This document shows positions 1 to 12,045 of a stretch of DNA of 64,000 nucleotides, in pieces. The DNA is taken from the NCBI RefSeq assembly GCF_019649055.1, contig NW_026570434.1:62001-126000 (forward strand), in the 5' to 3' direction. Position 1 is the first letter of the stretch, and each line of letters begins with the position of its first letter. This stretch comes from Paramacrobiotus metropolitanus. Lineage: Eukaryota; Tardigrada; Eutardigrada; Parachela; Macrobiotidae. The notes beneath the pieces are model-generated. The model did no database searches. It saw only the letters and a list, made by a program, of their open reading frames with translations, and had not been told where the DNA came from. The position numbers and the translations under genes were made by a program.

Positions 1-638
1 AGAGCTCCCGGTTTGAAATTCCTTAAACCCTTTGGCATAAATCACATGATCATCGTTTCTCCAGAGAAAGCGATCTCCGAAGTCGCCCGGCATGGCCAGA
101 AATTTTACGTAACATGGAAAACGGGCGGTGCCACCCACTCTGACAGTCACGTTGGGCATCGGTGGCCTAAAAATTTGAGACGCCGTGATCGTCGGACTGA
201 CGAAAAATGTTTGGGTGGTCAGAAAGTCGCTGCCGTTGTACTGTACACATTCGTATTTCCCGGCATGGGCATGGGAAAACTCCCGTAAATCAGTAATCAG
301 TTCTCCCGTAACTGGGTTACTTTCGATAAGGCTATAATTGCTATGAATTCGCGCAGCTGCCGACTCAACGAGGCAGCTGCATCGGTGCATCTCGAACGAC
401 CTGCTCTCTGATTTCGAGACGAACAATCGTCTTCCATTTAACCAGAGCTGCGGTCTTTCCTCTTGTCCCGCCGGCACCGGCTTACCGCCTTTGCAATGTA
501 TTCTCGCTGTTCTTCCCTCCGGTGCCCTAATAATGCTATCTGCTGGCCGAATCTCCACTGGATCACTGATTGAAGATTGTTTCAAATGGACAATATCATT
601 CTTTGCGCTGCGGATTGCTTCGTCCAAGTGTCCATTAA
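1..638 (-). CDS. Ig-domain protein, exon running off the left edge
   Basis: One open frame runs on the minus strand from a good acceptor (TTTTATTAG, intron side at 639-640) to base 1. It encodes one whole and one partial immunoglobulin fold. The first has Cys in RIHCKGG, Trp in LWLNG and the closing Cys in GKYECVQY. The second has Cys in ARFPCYVKF and Trp in RFLWRNDD before the window ends. This pattern is typical of I-set/V-like domains in secreted or cell-surface receptors. Signal peptide, membrane segment and remaining exons are not visible, so the receptor class cannot be named. The first Ig domain has an unusually long C'-E region with an extra CSC motif. A degenerate copy of this exon lies at 63390-63808. 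Confidence 0.7.
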
Positions 639-860
639 CTAATAAAACCAATGCAAGATTAAAGATTTGCGCACCTTTTTTTGTGGCATATGTACTGTGT
701 TTCTTTTTGTGGCATTTCTTTCAAGCGTTTGTTTTTCTTTACAAACTGACTTGCGATGGCAAATCTGGCCGCTAAAGGGTATCGAACGATACGTAGACAT
801 GAAAGTTTGGTTCAGTGTATCGGACTAGTGAACTCGACAGAGTAAGAAGTTCGTAAAGGT

Positions 861-1126
861 TTACGCGGTTATTATAATTATAGTGAAGTGATGGTGATAC
901 TTGTACTCCTTATACATTTTTAAACAACAGACAAATCCTTTCCTTTTTCCGCGATACCCAAATAACCACGAAAAAACTAATCCCAATAAACTGCCGATAA
1001 CGATAGTTACGGCGGAATGCTTTAAACCCTCACGTAAATCCCGGATCGATACCGAGTAATTCACAGTCTTATGTTCGTCCACTGACCAGTTAGTGCAAGC
1101 TATGAAGGTAGTATCCACTACTGTAT
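861..1126 (-). CDS. C-terminal exon with a transmembrane segment
   Basis: A strong acceptor (CCGTTTTTTTAG) opens a frame reading TTFIACTNWSVDEHK, then YSVSI, followed by a hydrophobic stretch (SAVTIVIGSLLGLVFSWLFG), a basic stop-transfer cluster (YRGKRKG) and a stop. The order of an extracellular beta-rich piece, one membrane helix and a short basic tail is that of the end of a type I membrane protein. The FIAC...YSVSI piece could be the last strands of an Ig domain, so this may be the 3' end of a second Ig gene lying just upstream of the exon at 1-638. Upstream exons were not found. The exon may be real or a remnant. Confidence 0.4.
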
Positions 1127-1334
1127 CTAAAAAAACGGCGACCTGCTCACTCGTTTGTCAGTGCAAAAGATCATGAAGGCGGCTGGTCACCTGCGTTGTA
1201 AATGTTGAGTATAGAATTCAAGTTCAATACACGCTGAATTTTCCGACTAGGGATTGCTACTGAGCTATAGCATCTAGGCCACCCTTGTACTTGATGCTGT
1301 TAGCAGGCTGGAATATAAAATATAGCCCGGGGCC

Positions 1335-1524
1335 GGGGAATTTAACTGCGGAGGCCAGCACCCCTGTACTTGTTGCCGTCACCCGCCTGGAGTGTGACCT
1401 TACAGCAATACATACGGTTAAACCAGGCGCGGTACATAAGCACCATGTTTAGCCACAACGTAAAACTCCAGCCGGCTGACGGCAGCAAGTACAGGGAGTG
1501 CTGGCCTTAGCAGTTGAATTCCCC
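1335..1524. repeat. Inverted-repeat (foldback/MITE-like) element
   Basis: Bases 1335-1400 and 1460-1524 are imperfect inverted copies of about 62 bp. Both contain GGGGAATT, AACTGC, GGCCAGCAC and CCTGTACTTG, read on opposite strands. A partial third copy of the CTTGTACTTG..GCAGGCTGGA part lies just left, at 1281-1320. No coding potential. Probably a small non-autonomous DNA transposon or foldback repeat. Confidence 0.6.
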
Positions 1525-1625
1525 TTATATAACGTTGTGGCGATACATGGTGCAGTGGTGCATATCATTCTGTCGTGCCAGATTTAGCCAGTAGTGTGTC
1601 GCAGGGTCGTTCTCGGCGCCATATA

Positions 1626-2004
1626 CAGTAAAACCTGTGACTTTGAACACTCGCGTAAATTGAACACTGGTGTACATTGAACGGTCATTACGGAACCGGC
1701 GCGTCTCGTAGACTATAACACAGGGGGGACCTCGCGTATATTGAACATCTCTCTAAAGTGTGAACATTGAACAAATTAGCTGGAACGAAGCTAATTATTT
1801 ACTAATATTTAGCCCTTTCGAAAATGAACAAAGCGCCAGAATCTGGTTTTGGGAGCGAAAAAACACAAGAAAAGCGGTCAACGGACCAGAGTTCACTAGC
1901 CATTCGCTTGTTCCAACTTTAACACCACACGATTTTTGATTTGTTGAACGAAATTGAGCGAAAAAGCTGGAACCGCAGGTGTTCAATGTACGCAGGTTTT
2001 ACTG
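1626..2004. mobile_element. Tc1/mariner (pogo/Tigger-like) MITE
   Basis: The 12-bp termini are perfect inverted repeats, CAGTAAAACCTG at 1626-1637 and its complement at 1993-2004. Both are flanked by TA, the expected Tc1/mariner target duplication. CAGT(A)AAACC is the typical start of pogo/Tigger terminal repeats. Short TTGAACA words recur just inside each end (for example 1641, 1659 and 1676 on the left). No transposase frame is present in its 379 bp. Confidence 0.7.
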
Positions 2005-2006
2005 TA

Positions 2007-5000
2007 CTGGGATTGCTCAGAAGCACTACTGACATCCCGTCGTATTTCTCGTATGTGTATAAAATTACAAATTCACCAGAAACCAATGCAAAAGGATGAA
2101 ACAGGTTTAGGTATATGCACTGAGACAGCTGTAAAGATACTTATGGCAGAAATAAACTACGAAAATAAAAGTTTTTTGAGAAAATTACGAACGGACTTAT
2201 AATTCCCGCTTCTCTAAGATTTAGTCTTTTGGCCGCAAATGTGACTATCACTCTTTCTTCGCTGCATTCAACGGAAACGCTATTCAGTGAACTGAGTGAA
2301 GGAGACTTCCGAGAGTATCATGCAGTACGTACAGTCACACCGTTATATTTGTGCCGTCTTTCAGTGCACAATGTAAAAAATTTCAGTGAATGTTAAAATC
2401 TCGTTACATTATACTGTACTAGCAGACCCCGCGCAAACTGCGCGGAAGAGATTTAATGAACTACTGTATAACAGTGTATACATATACTATATAAGTGGTA
2501 TAACTTACCTTACCTACTTACTACAGACTACTTGCGTCACTGAAAAGACTATTTTCTAACTGATTTCTAAGCGTATTCAGGGATGCTTCTATACTTAATT
2601 TTTACAATAAATACGTATGACGCTTAATTCGGATTAAATGATGTTCTGTCCAAACTGCATGTTTACATTTAAAATGTACAGTACCATAATAACATTAATT
2701 TTCATGCACTCCAGTAAAAGCTGTTACTCTACCCGCCATACCCGGTGCCATAGTTCATGATAGCTGTAAGTACTACGGCGCGACTCAAGTTTACGTAACG
2801 TTTTTCGCACAATTTTTTACCTCTACCACCTTGTTGAAAAACGCTAGAGTAACCGATTTGTTACAACCCTATATCCCGCAAACGTAGCACAAAGCCCAAC
2901 CTCACCTTATAAAATTAAATTTTAATTATTTTATTTAAATTTAATTTTTTTATTGTTTTCTATGGTGTCGGCCTGTCCCGTATGAAACGTCTTCCGATTC
3001 CCATCCCTTGTAACAAAAATTGCTAACAGCCCAACCGCCCCCGCCCTTTTAAGTTACGTAATATTTAAATCGCGGCAATGCCTGTTTTCTATAAATTGCA
3101 TAAGCAGATTGCACGTTATATTCTGGACCACGTCGGACACTCGGACTTGTATTCTTATTCATTCTTTTTTTACCCAGAAACTGGACGTTTCGCTTGCTGC
3201 TCCGCGAGCTCCGCTCGCGCCGCAGCTCGGCGTCGCCTGCGGCTCCGCCTTCGGTTAATTGTCTACAAATTCTCAACTGTGCTTTCTAAATCTTTAGCCT
3301 TTACGTACTTAACTAAATAAAGTCATTAAATTTGAACAAACGATAAGAATGCGAAGTGTGAGAGATAGAACTTCGTTCACGCTCACAGGATAGCCGCTTT
3401 CTCCTGCAGCAGCCCCTTGCAGTTGAACAGTAAATGCTGTCCTACCCCATGGACAGGCTGATACGTTTAATTCAAGCATACCACTCCTGAAGGCAGTTAC
3501 TTTACCACCCCCTGGTTTCGGAGTCCTTTCCGATTTTCCTGATTGGCTGTTGCAATGTTCCGTAGACTTTGTATAGTAAGGTTTCCCAGAGTTTCTTTAA
3601 AATGTATTCGCTTTTTCAGATCAAACTGATTTCGTAAAAACCAACCAAATTAGGGCTATCGAATAATATATAGAGCTAAAAGATTGATCCATTGGGTCGC
3701 TCGGGATGGATGCGCAGACACGATGGCCACACCTCCTCTTAATCTTTTATTATAAAGGATGAAACATTTCCCTTCTGCAATAATTTGGTTGAATGACATG
3801 TTATCAGCACAGGTACTGTAATATATATTTCTGTTTTCTTTATAAAATTAATTATAGCTGCACACCGTGAATCCACAACCATCTATGTTGCTGTCGATAA
3901 CTAAAACTGCCACCTTTACGCACTAGGCACTGCTAAAGTTATCAACCTGGTGGCTCTCGATTCAATAATATTTCTCTGGGCAATGCAGACACGTCAGCAC
4001 AGCGACGTAGAAAAACGGTCAACATAACATCGCACTACAAAGAATCGGCAAAATAATTATAGCTTCTATTGTAGCATACATCTAGGACATCATAATTATG
4101 TGCAATGTGCAATAATATGGCCTGAGAACAAACAGAAACCCAGCTGATTTGTTTCCGGTGAAGCTGTTCTAATCTGTCGCGGATCGAATCAAGCGAAGTG
4201 CACACAACGAGTAGCGACATAACGATTGCGTATAACGACAAGGGAAAACAATACGGTGTAGTTGTAGCAATTAAATTTCTTTCAGTTATCTACTCGCTCA
4301 GTGGTGCCCACTCCGCGGCATTGCTGCCGGATTACCTGGTTAAATTCTAAAGGCATTAAGCGTTCTTGGACAGAACGTAGTACTGTAATTCAACCGCATA
4401 TTCGGATCTCCTAAAAGCAGAGATATTGCACTGGATTTCCGAATTCCCACTTACGTATGTACAATGGACTTCGAAATGGTGTTACAACATTTCCATTCAT
4501 GTTCACATACATATAGGTTGTGAGAGTAGCATTTTTATGAAGTCCACAGTTTGAATTTTTCGTGGCGGATTACTTTAATCGCTACCGGGTAGTGTGAATG
4601 AACAAAAGGGAGCGGGCAACGCTGTGTACAATTGTGCAGTACACTCCTATCAGTAAAGCAACCTCCGATCTGAGTGCTCGTTCCTCGAAGGTCACAAAAG
4701 CGGCAACTGACCGCCTGCTGTCGAAAAAAATGTTAATACAGCGCATTAAAATTCAGTTTACTTTAAAACTGCATTAACCTTTAACACATAAAAATGGAAT
4801 AATAAAAGCAATTTCAAGATTAGGCTTTTTCTATGGTTGGGCTTCAACTATAGTATCAGTACACTGTTACAACGGTCAAACCCCTTCGCTTGTCATCTAA
4901 AATTGTTTCTAAAAAAAAAACACGGGCTTCCTCAGTTTAACAGAGTGCAGTAATAATGCACATAACTAAACACTGCAGTACTATTGTTACAGCGGTCGTT

Positions 5001-8000
5001 TGTTCGTCCGCTGCGACAGAGATGATTGTCGTTGTCCAAGTTGCTGATGCAGAACACTGCACACAATTGCAACACCAAGTGGCAACCTCATCGTCTCGCT
5101 TGCTGGTTGGGTGCGTCCAGGCAACTGAGGCAAGCACTTCCGCACGCGCACCAGGTGATGGAAAACACAAAGAACAAGCGCAAAAATCTGACAGCTCGTT
5201 CCATTTTACTACTAGTACCTCTGCATTTATCTGCTCCAAAAAGTGCTTTCTTTGTTCCTATGCACTGCACGTAAGTCGTGCTTTACTTCGTAAGTCGTGC
5301 TCGTAAGTCGTGCTGACGTGCCAAGTTCTCGCGCAACCTTTTTGTGTGCTTGTAAAGCTCATATATAAACTACGGAAAGAGAGATACTCAATCAAAACCG
5401 TTTTAATGGAATTTTCTTTAGGTTTAAAACGAATAAAATAAATTCAATTCATAAAGCTTTAAAACTTCTGTACAGACCTACCATAAGTACTGTACGAATA
5501 CGAGTACTCGTACTACGGTAACTGCACTTAATCATTGAATCATGAGCAGCTTATTATACTTATCTAATTTTACTTTAATTCAAATCAGAGCTGGCAGCCC
5601 TTTTCCTGCTAAGATGACAATCTAGCCTATGATTTTTATCCTGGCTGGTGAACGCTGAAAAGGAAAAACATGGAGATCAATGTACATTGTACGGTAGAAA
5701 TGATTAAAAGCCCACACTGAACACAGCACAATCGACAGACCCAGTTCTGCAATTTTGTAACAAAAAAAAACACATCACCAGACGGGCATCATTCATTTAA
5801 AAAATCAACCCAAAAGAAGGGAACTCTAGGATAGTGCTGCCGCAACGGTTAATCTTATCCAAAAGCTTACTCATGATTCTCCATGCTAACGTTGTTTCCC
5901 ACATTTGGATGCCGCACTGGTTTGATGGTCAGCCGACCAGCGATGCGCAAACTGTATGACTTTCTTTTCTTGTTAATCCCGATCGTATCCAGTATTTAGG
6001 AGGGCATGTTTAAAGCCCCAGAATGTTCAATCTTGCTGCTCTGATGGTTGTGTAGCCAGATGGCATCTTCTTAACTTAAGTAATGTTCTTTTATTTAGGG
6101 TTATCCTGATCAGCAGTTTTATTTAGTATCATTTATTTTTAATAAATACAGATATATGTGTGGGCAACCTCTAAAATATTTCTAAATATTTAGAACTGTT
6201 TTGAAAGTGTAGAAATGCGCAAATATAGAGGTCGAGAGTTTGTGAACGACTGTGCCGAACTAGCCTTTTTAACTGCTGGCTATTCTAATATTAATAGAAA
6301 ATCTGTAAGGTTTTTCAAAGTAAGTGTCACGTACAGTTACGTTAGATTAAGTGACAAGTATCTGTACAGTTAAGTTAGGCTTGCCTTTTGCACTATTTTT
6401 CCGCTTAAGCATACAGAGTATTTGTATATGGTGAATAAAGAAATCGTTGTTTTGATTGCAGTTTTTGATTATCGTCAGCTTATATTTTGCTAGCATTGCC
6501 GGTTCTTTGATTTTTACCGTGATCAGTGCACATTGAGGTGCACCGGTGCGATTTTAGCGAAAAATCGCACCGCGGCTGCTCCCCACGGCGCCAAAATCCA
6601 CCCTTAAAACACTACTTTACGCTGAGTTCCGTGCACAATTGTTTTTCGATACAAATTTTCACTCCGCACGCTGCTTCCACTGGCTAACCCAAACCGGTTC
6701 CATTTATATAATGCTTGAATTCCGTCGCACGAATAAAGATCCTTCCTTATGTAATAAGTTTTGTAAATGTTTCCGAAATCGCTGGTACTTCCAGTAAACC
6801 GCCGCATAAAACATTTCTTGTGGCGCAGCTGTGAGTTGCCACGAACAAATGCAGGGATGAATGCGGTGGTTTGTTATCAAAACTACAGCATAAAATATCA
6901 AAGCTGTGCACTGTGCACAGTAAAAAATCTGAGAAATTTTTGGCAGTTGTGCAGTTGATTTCCCATTCCCACACTGAAATACCATTTCCATAATGAAACG
7001 CAACCCCGTTACCATTCGCATTCCCAGTTTCAGTTCCCAGTACCAATTCCCGATTCCCCATCCCAGCTTTTATTGCTGTCACGGTACCGGTTGTAATAGC
7101 GGCGCAGTTGAAGAGAGTACTTTTACGACATAAAAATTAATATAGATATGTGTACTCGTACTCAAAGGTGTACATAATACCATTAAGTAGAAATCATGTT
7201 AAGGAGCGCGGCGTGCCGGCACCATCAGCTGCTTAGCCTTGGTAAAGCAGGGCTCCATAATAGCCTCCATTATCAGTGACCACGCTACAGGCGCCAAAAT
7301 AAAGACTGAAGGTTGATGGCATCAAAGTTGTGGTTAATGCATAGGGATATGGGTGTATTTCATTTCCTATCTTTTTTCGATCGCGCTATATTATTATTAT
7401 TATTATTACATCAAGGGCAGACAACCCGATTAACGGGACTTCAACGTCTGATCACTGCAATAACAACGTTAAGATTACGGCAGATCCACCATTCTGAGAG
7501 CAAATTTAAATCACACTATCTCTTTTTCTCACACTACAGAGCGTCTTTCCGTCCAACCATTTTCTAAATTACAGCCAGCTTGTTATCGCCTCTGATTGGC
7601 GGGAAAAAGGAGATAAAACGTTCGCATCGACGAAGAACGGATATATTCATAAACAAGTGCATTAATACATAGAACATAGCACTAACATGGTGTCGCCTGT
7701 CATACTTTCGCTCGCCTTTGCCGGCGATCCTGGTGACTGGCCTAATAAATAACTACGAAAAACAGTGTTCACATATGATTATTTTATCGAATTTTGCTGC
7801 ATCTTCTGGTTGCTAATAACAGTGAGCTCACTGAACCGCATGCGAACTCAAACAGCAAGCCGAAAAATAAAAACAATATAACCGGCATATTATCATGTGC
7901 TTTAATACCTAGAATCTGATGCTTAGTAGTTAGTAACGATACTCGTATAGTCTGTAATGTGGCGCATTAAGTAAGTATTTATCATGAAATCACTACAACT

Positions 8001-10050
8001 TCCTCACTGTGCTCAATAAACAGTTAAACTTATATACCGTATTAAGCTTAATGTGTCATTAACAAGAACCACTCACAATGTTTTCGCTATGTGCTCGCTG
8101 CAAACCAGCAACGGCTTTAAACCTTTCGTACTGAGACTGACAAAATTGATATCAATGAATTTTAATACTTCGGCACTTGTTGACAACCCGTCATTCTCAC
8201 TTTGCAATTCAAACACCCGGTCACCAGCCCCCACCATTGTGACGTTTCGGAATGATGATTAATTGCTGACCGCAGTTGCAATAACGTGCAGAATTCAAAA
8301 TGCATAATAAAATTGGGTGTTGAGAAATATCGAATTACTCGCTCGCGTCTCCATACACCTGTCAGTGCGTCCACTACTACTTTACGGTATTCAAGGCATT
8401 AATAGAAGTATGCAGTAAATACCGTCTTCGTAGTAATAACACATTGTTCATAGTGGTTAGACGAAAACTACTACTTAAACATAAGTGCCAGAATTTTCTT
8501 TTTCCGGGACTAACTTCTCTTCCCCCTACATAATACCCATAAAATAAAGTGTGTTAACATTTTTTCAATGCAACGGGCAACACAGAGGGCCACGATTTTC
8601 GATTATGCCATGATAAAATAATTTAAAATAAAAAATCAAGGCTAATCTTTACAGACTAGAAATTATTATTTCAAGAAACACAAGGTCACCGAAGAGCTTA
8701 AAATCGAATCACGTTGAATAACTCGAGCATTGAATGATTATACTATGAGTATACCACAGCGATTGATTATACGTCTACGGCGTAGCTCGAGTTCAGAAGT
8801 TTGACTTTATCACGGCTGACTCTAATTACTGGGCACTGGGCTGTGACCTTTAACTTCCAGCATACGATATCGGGTAGTTACTCGTTACTTTGTACTTCAC
8901 ATAATAAAAATCTGTACACATTTTCGTTTTCAACGTTTAAGTTTCGAGATTTAACGTGGTAATGCTCAGAGCGTTCTGGGAGCTGTTCATTGTTATTTTA
9001 ACTGGAAAGGAGTTCTAATTTAGAACATGTAAAAGCAAGACGTTGTCGCTTGTTAAGTACACTGAATAAAGGTTTGTTACATGATGATATTATTCTTAGT
9101 TCGGCGATTCGAATAGTTACTTATTCAGCGGTTCAATAAAAATCCACAGAGGAGTAATAAGTGCGTAAGTATTTACGGTAACGCACACGCGGTTTGTAAA
9201 CCCAAAGGCACGGCTAATCTCTGAGCATTCAAACACAGATTGAATGTTACCATCAGATTTGTACAGTTTTTTTCCAACAATGCTGTTTTTTTTCGATAAT
9301 TCTATAGCTACCGACGTTTTGAAAAATACGCATTAAAAAACGGTATGAATAATAATAAGCCAAAATATGGATGTATACTGAGCTTTAATCGTGCTCCTAG
9401 AAACTGGTCCATCGAAAGGTTTGCGATGTTACGCTTGCCCCGTCGATTTACGAGTACAGTGCACCTGGGTATAAAAGGTACGCAATTTAATTAATTCTTA
9501 CTAAGTTCTCGGGTCAATCCGGCCTGTTTTACTGGACATGGTAATGAACTCTGTAGTACCAGGACCACGGAGAGCACCAGGTGCAGCATATCCAAAGCGG
9601 TCATCTTCAAAGTTACTGGGTTCCTTGGCAACAAAAGCTTTGTATTAACGGTTCACAACGACAAATTGATTTACTTTAACTGTAAATTCCCCGATGGCCG
9701 ACAGTTGTGCAAGTATCCAAAATAAAGCACTTCCTAAATGATAGCGCTTAGATACTTCGGCGTAAGCGTTTGATGAACAGCTGGCCGGGCAATGGTGCGT
9801 GGCTTTTGATCATCACCATTCAACAGGCAAAACACTAAAAGCTGCGTACATCACCAGTCTCGTCCGATTGGCAGTGGTACGCGTCTCCAGCAAAAGAGAA
9901 TCCACCCACGCACGTGGCTTTGTGCAGTAATTCTCGTTCAACGCTACAATACAACAACAACCAGCGTTCAAATTAAATTCAATCTAGTTAGTCTAACTTC
10001 GTAAATTGTAATCATGCAGATTGGAGACTGGCCGAAAAGTATGCATGTCA
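2007..10050. other. Gene-poor, AT-rich intergenic region
   Basis: Frames here are short and lack convincing splice structure or family motifs. Visible structures: a GC-rich palindromic patch at about 3190-3255 with nested CGCGAG/CTCGCG and GGCGTCGCC dyads; a hairpin at 6545-6571 (GGTGCGATTTT, 5-bp loop, complement); a stretch rich in TTCCCATTCCC-like words at 6958-7065; and an (ATT)n microsatellite at 7389-7408. I recognise no gene. Confidence 0.5.
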
Positions 10051-10056
10051 CAGTAC

Positions 10057-10654
10057 TGATATCAGAAGTTGATGCAACACGCAAAAGCTTTTCGATGCCG
10101 TAAATTGCTAGCTAACAGCGCAGCTAGATGACGTAGTGAGATCGAACCTTGAATGAGGTCGTTGGTGCGCTGCCGGGACGCAGCGATACATGTACGTGTT
10201 ACGGCAGCGCTGAACGCACCGTATAACCCAGACGTAGCACCACTGCCCGATCCGGCAGCTTCCTTCTTCCTGCCGGGCACAGCCCACGCTTCATCGAACA
10301 GCTCATGTAGTGCTTTTTCGGTGCGCCACACGCTGGTACAGCTTGATCGGGCAGCAACAATAAACGATTCCGATATAAAATGCAGGGAGAAGGAAGCGGC
10401 CGGATCGGACAGTGGTGCACCTGGATCGTCTGGGTTATACGGTGCGTTCAGCGCTGCCGTGACACGTACATGTATCGCTGCGTCCGGAAGCGCATCAGGT
10501 TCAATCGACGACATCTAGCTGCGCTCAAGACGCTCATAAAGGTCGCATCAATCTCACATTTACGATGCGGCATGCACTGTACGACTGAGCAAATATCACA
10601 GTGCTGCAGTAAAATGCTTATGCTATGCTTTATATATATCAACTCCTGATATCA
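10057..10654. mobile_element. Long-inverted-repeat foldback element
   Basis: The ends are near-perfect inverted copies: TGATATCAGAAGTTGAT at 10057-10073 and its complement with one change at 10638-10654. Long inner arms also match: 10170-10270 and 10380-10500 are inverted copies of more than 85 bp. This explains why long open frames with the same peptide (for example IHVRVTAALNAPYNPD) occur on both strands; I do not regard them as genes. The loop and arm tips differ by indels. Likely a non-autonomous foldback transposon. Confidence 0.65.
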
Positions 10655-10660
10655 CTGTTA

Positions 10661-10803
10661 CTGTATTTACACAAGTTTAAGAGCCACCAAAATGGCGGAA
10701 TCCGTAAACAATAGCGCGCGGCTTCTTTGAAGTTCAAAAAAGCCGTCGGATATTCTGCGCACACCCGGACTTTTTTGAGGCTCTTAAACTTGTGTAAATA
10801 CAG
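10661..10803. mobile_element. 143-bp MITE with TA target duplication
   Basis: Terminal inverted repeats of 25 bp start CTGTATTTACACAAG (10661-10685) and are mirrored at 10779-10803. TA flanks both sides (10659-10660, 10804-10805). It lies 6 bp from the foldback element. Its length, the CTGTA start and the ACAAGTT word match the MITE at 27477-27618, so the two probably belong to one family. Confidence 0.7.
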
Positions 10804-10832
10804 TACATGCTTATAAAAGTAACTACAGTATG

Positions 10833-11046
10833 TGCGACTCGCCCCGACGGTGATCCGCGTCGGGAAATTCCGCATGCATGTCGTCTCCAGGATGACATCG
10901 TCGTCGTCCGTCGAATTGCTGGGGTATTGCCGCAATGACGTCCCGGAAGCGGCAAAACGGAACTGGACATCTGATTCCATGGCGTGCCATGCAGCTACTC
11001 CGCTCGCTTAGCCACAGCGGAAAAACACAGTTTGGCTCAGGGTCAA
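10833..11046 (-). pseudogene. Broken copy 1 of the DUF7045-type exon
   Basis: The minus strand carries a close copy of one exon of the gene at 13910-21176, the exon with the MESDVQFRFAASGTS stretch. A 5-bp insertion after the SERSS-coding part breaks the frame. Only this exon is present. At about 11040 the copy runs straight into the next copy's exon-8 sequence, so the junction records a partial duplication or deletion. No function expected. Confidence 0.7.
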
Positions 11047-12045
11047 ACTACACATGTATCCGCTCGAGCTACACGAAAAAATTCGTTTCGTTAATAAGAA
11101 TTCGCAAATTTGTGGTTCTATCTGTACCATCCGCGAGTGGCAAACATGACGGCTTTAAACGACTCCCCGACGGTGATCCGCGCCGGGAAATCCCGCATAC
11201 ACGTCGTCTCCAGAATGACATCGTCGTCGTCCGTCGAATTCCCGGTGTACTGCCGCATTGACGTCCCGGAAGCGGCAAAACCGAACTGGACATTCGATTC
11301 CATGGCGTGCCAGCTTCTCCGCTCGCTCAGCCACATGTACAGCGGAAACACACAGTTTGGTTGGGGTTTATTTTCTATAACAGGAAATACAGTTGTAATT
11401 AAGCCACTTGTTTCCCTCACCTTTTTACGTGTGCGAATTAATCGGGTAAATCAAAGTACAATAAATGTTTTAGAAATTTAATATTTTACTGCTATTTTTG
11501 TTTTTTTTTACCTGGTGTCAGTGTTAACGTCTGCGGTCCTTCCTGTGGGGAAAACAGTGCATTACATGTTGCGTCGACCGACTGCGCCAATTGAACTCCA
11601 GCGTCCGTCATCTTATACAACTGTACAATAATTTGTCAGATATAAAATAACCTTTACGTTTCGACGACAATTATCCCGTATTCTTACAAAGCAGCGAAAC
11701 TGTTGGCCACGGTATGTGTGATGCGACCGATAAGGTACCGGTTCACTCCGTTGCGCCACGATCCCAAACACTCCAGTCTGACATCTGTATTGCAATAAAA
11801 ATACATAAAAATGAATTAATCGCGCTAAAAAAACAACGGAAATAAAAATCATTCGAGTCTTCGTCGGCTCTATCAATCGTACTGCGTTCTTCCGTGGCAT
11901 CCGGGCAGGATTTATAATCCAGCATCATCTTCGAGTCAATAACAAGAGGTTTCCGTCTGCGGCACCAGGTTGCTGCGTTTCGTGGGGCCTTGTTTGTACG
12001 TGAGAGAATACCGTCCATTAAAGGGACACTGTTCCGGTTCCACAA
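11047..12045 (-). pseudogene. Broken copy 2 of the DUF7042-family gene, exons 4-8
   Basis: Homologues of five exons of the 13910-21176 gene lie in the same order. From high to low coordinates they are: the CPFNGRYSLTY exon at about 11880-12045; the LECLGSWRNG exon at about 11690-11785; the QSVDATCNAL exon at about 11510-11625; the WLSERRSWHAMES exon (11126 to about 11370); and a piece of the next exon near 11047-11066. Frame breaks are visible. A one-base insertion in the first leads to TGA after ETSCY, and a 13-base deletion in the second removes the end of the ANSNEE-equivalent part. In contrast, its copy of the exon-7 DUF7045 frame is open. It is a decayed tandem duplicate downstream of the parent gene. 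Confidence 0.75.

Noticed and set aside
10062-10518. Overlapping open frames of 120-150 codons on both strands
   Set aside because: They are a by-product of the inverted arms of the foldback element; the same peptide appears on each strand.
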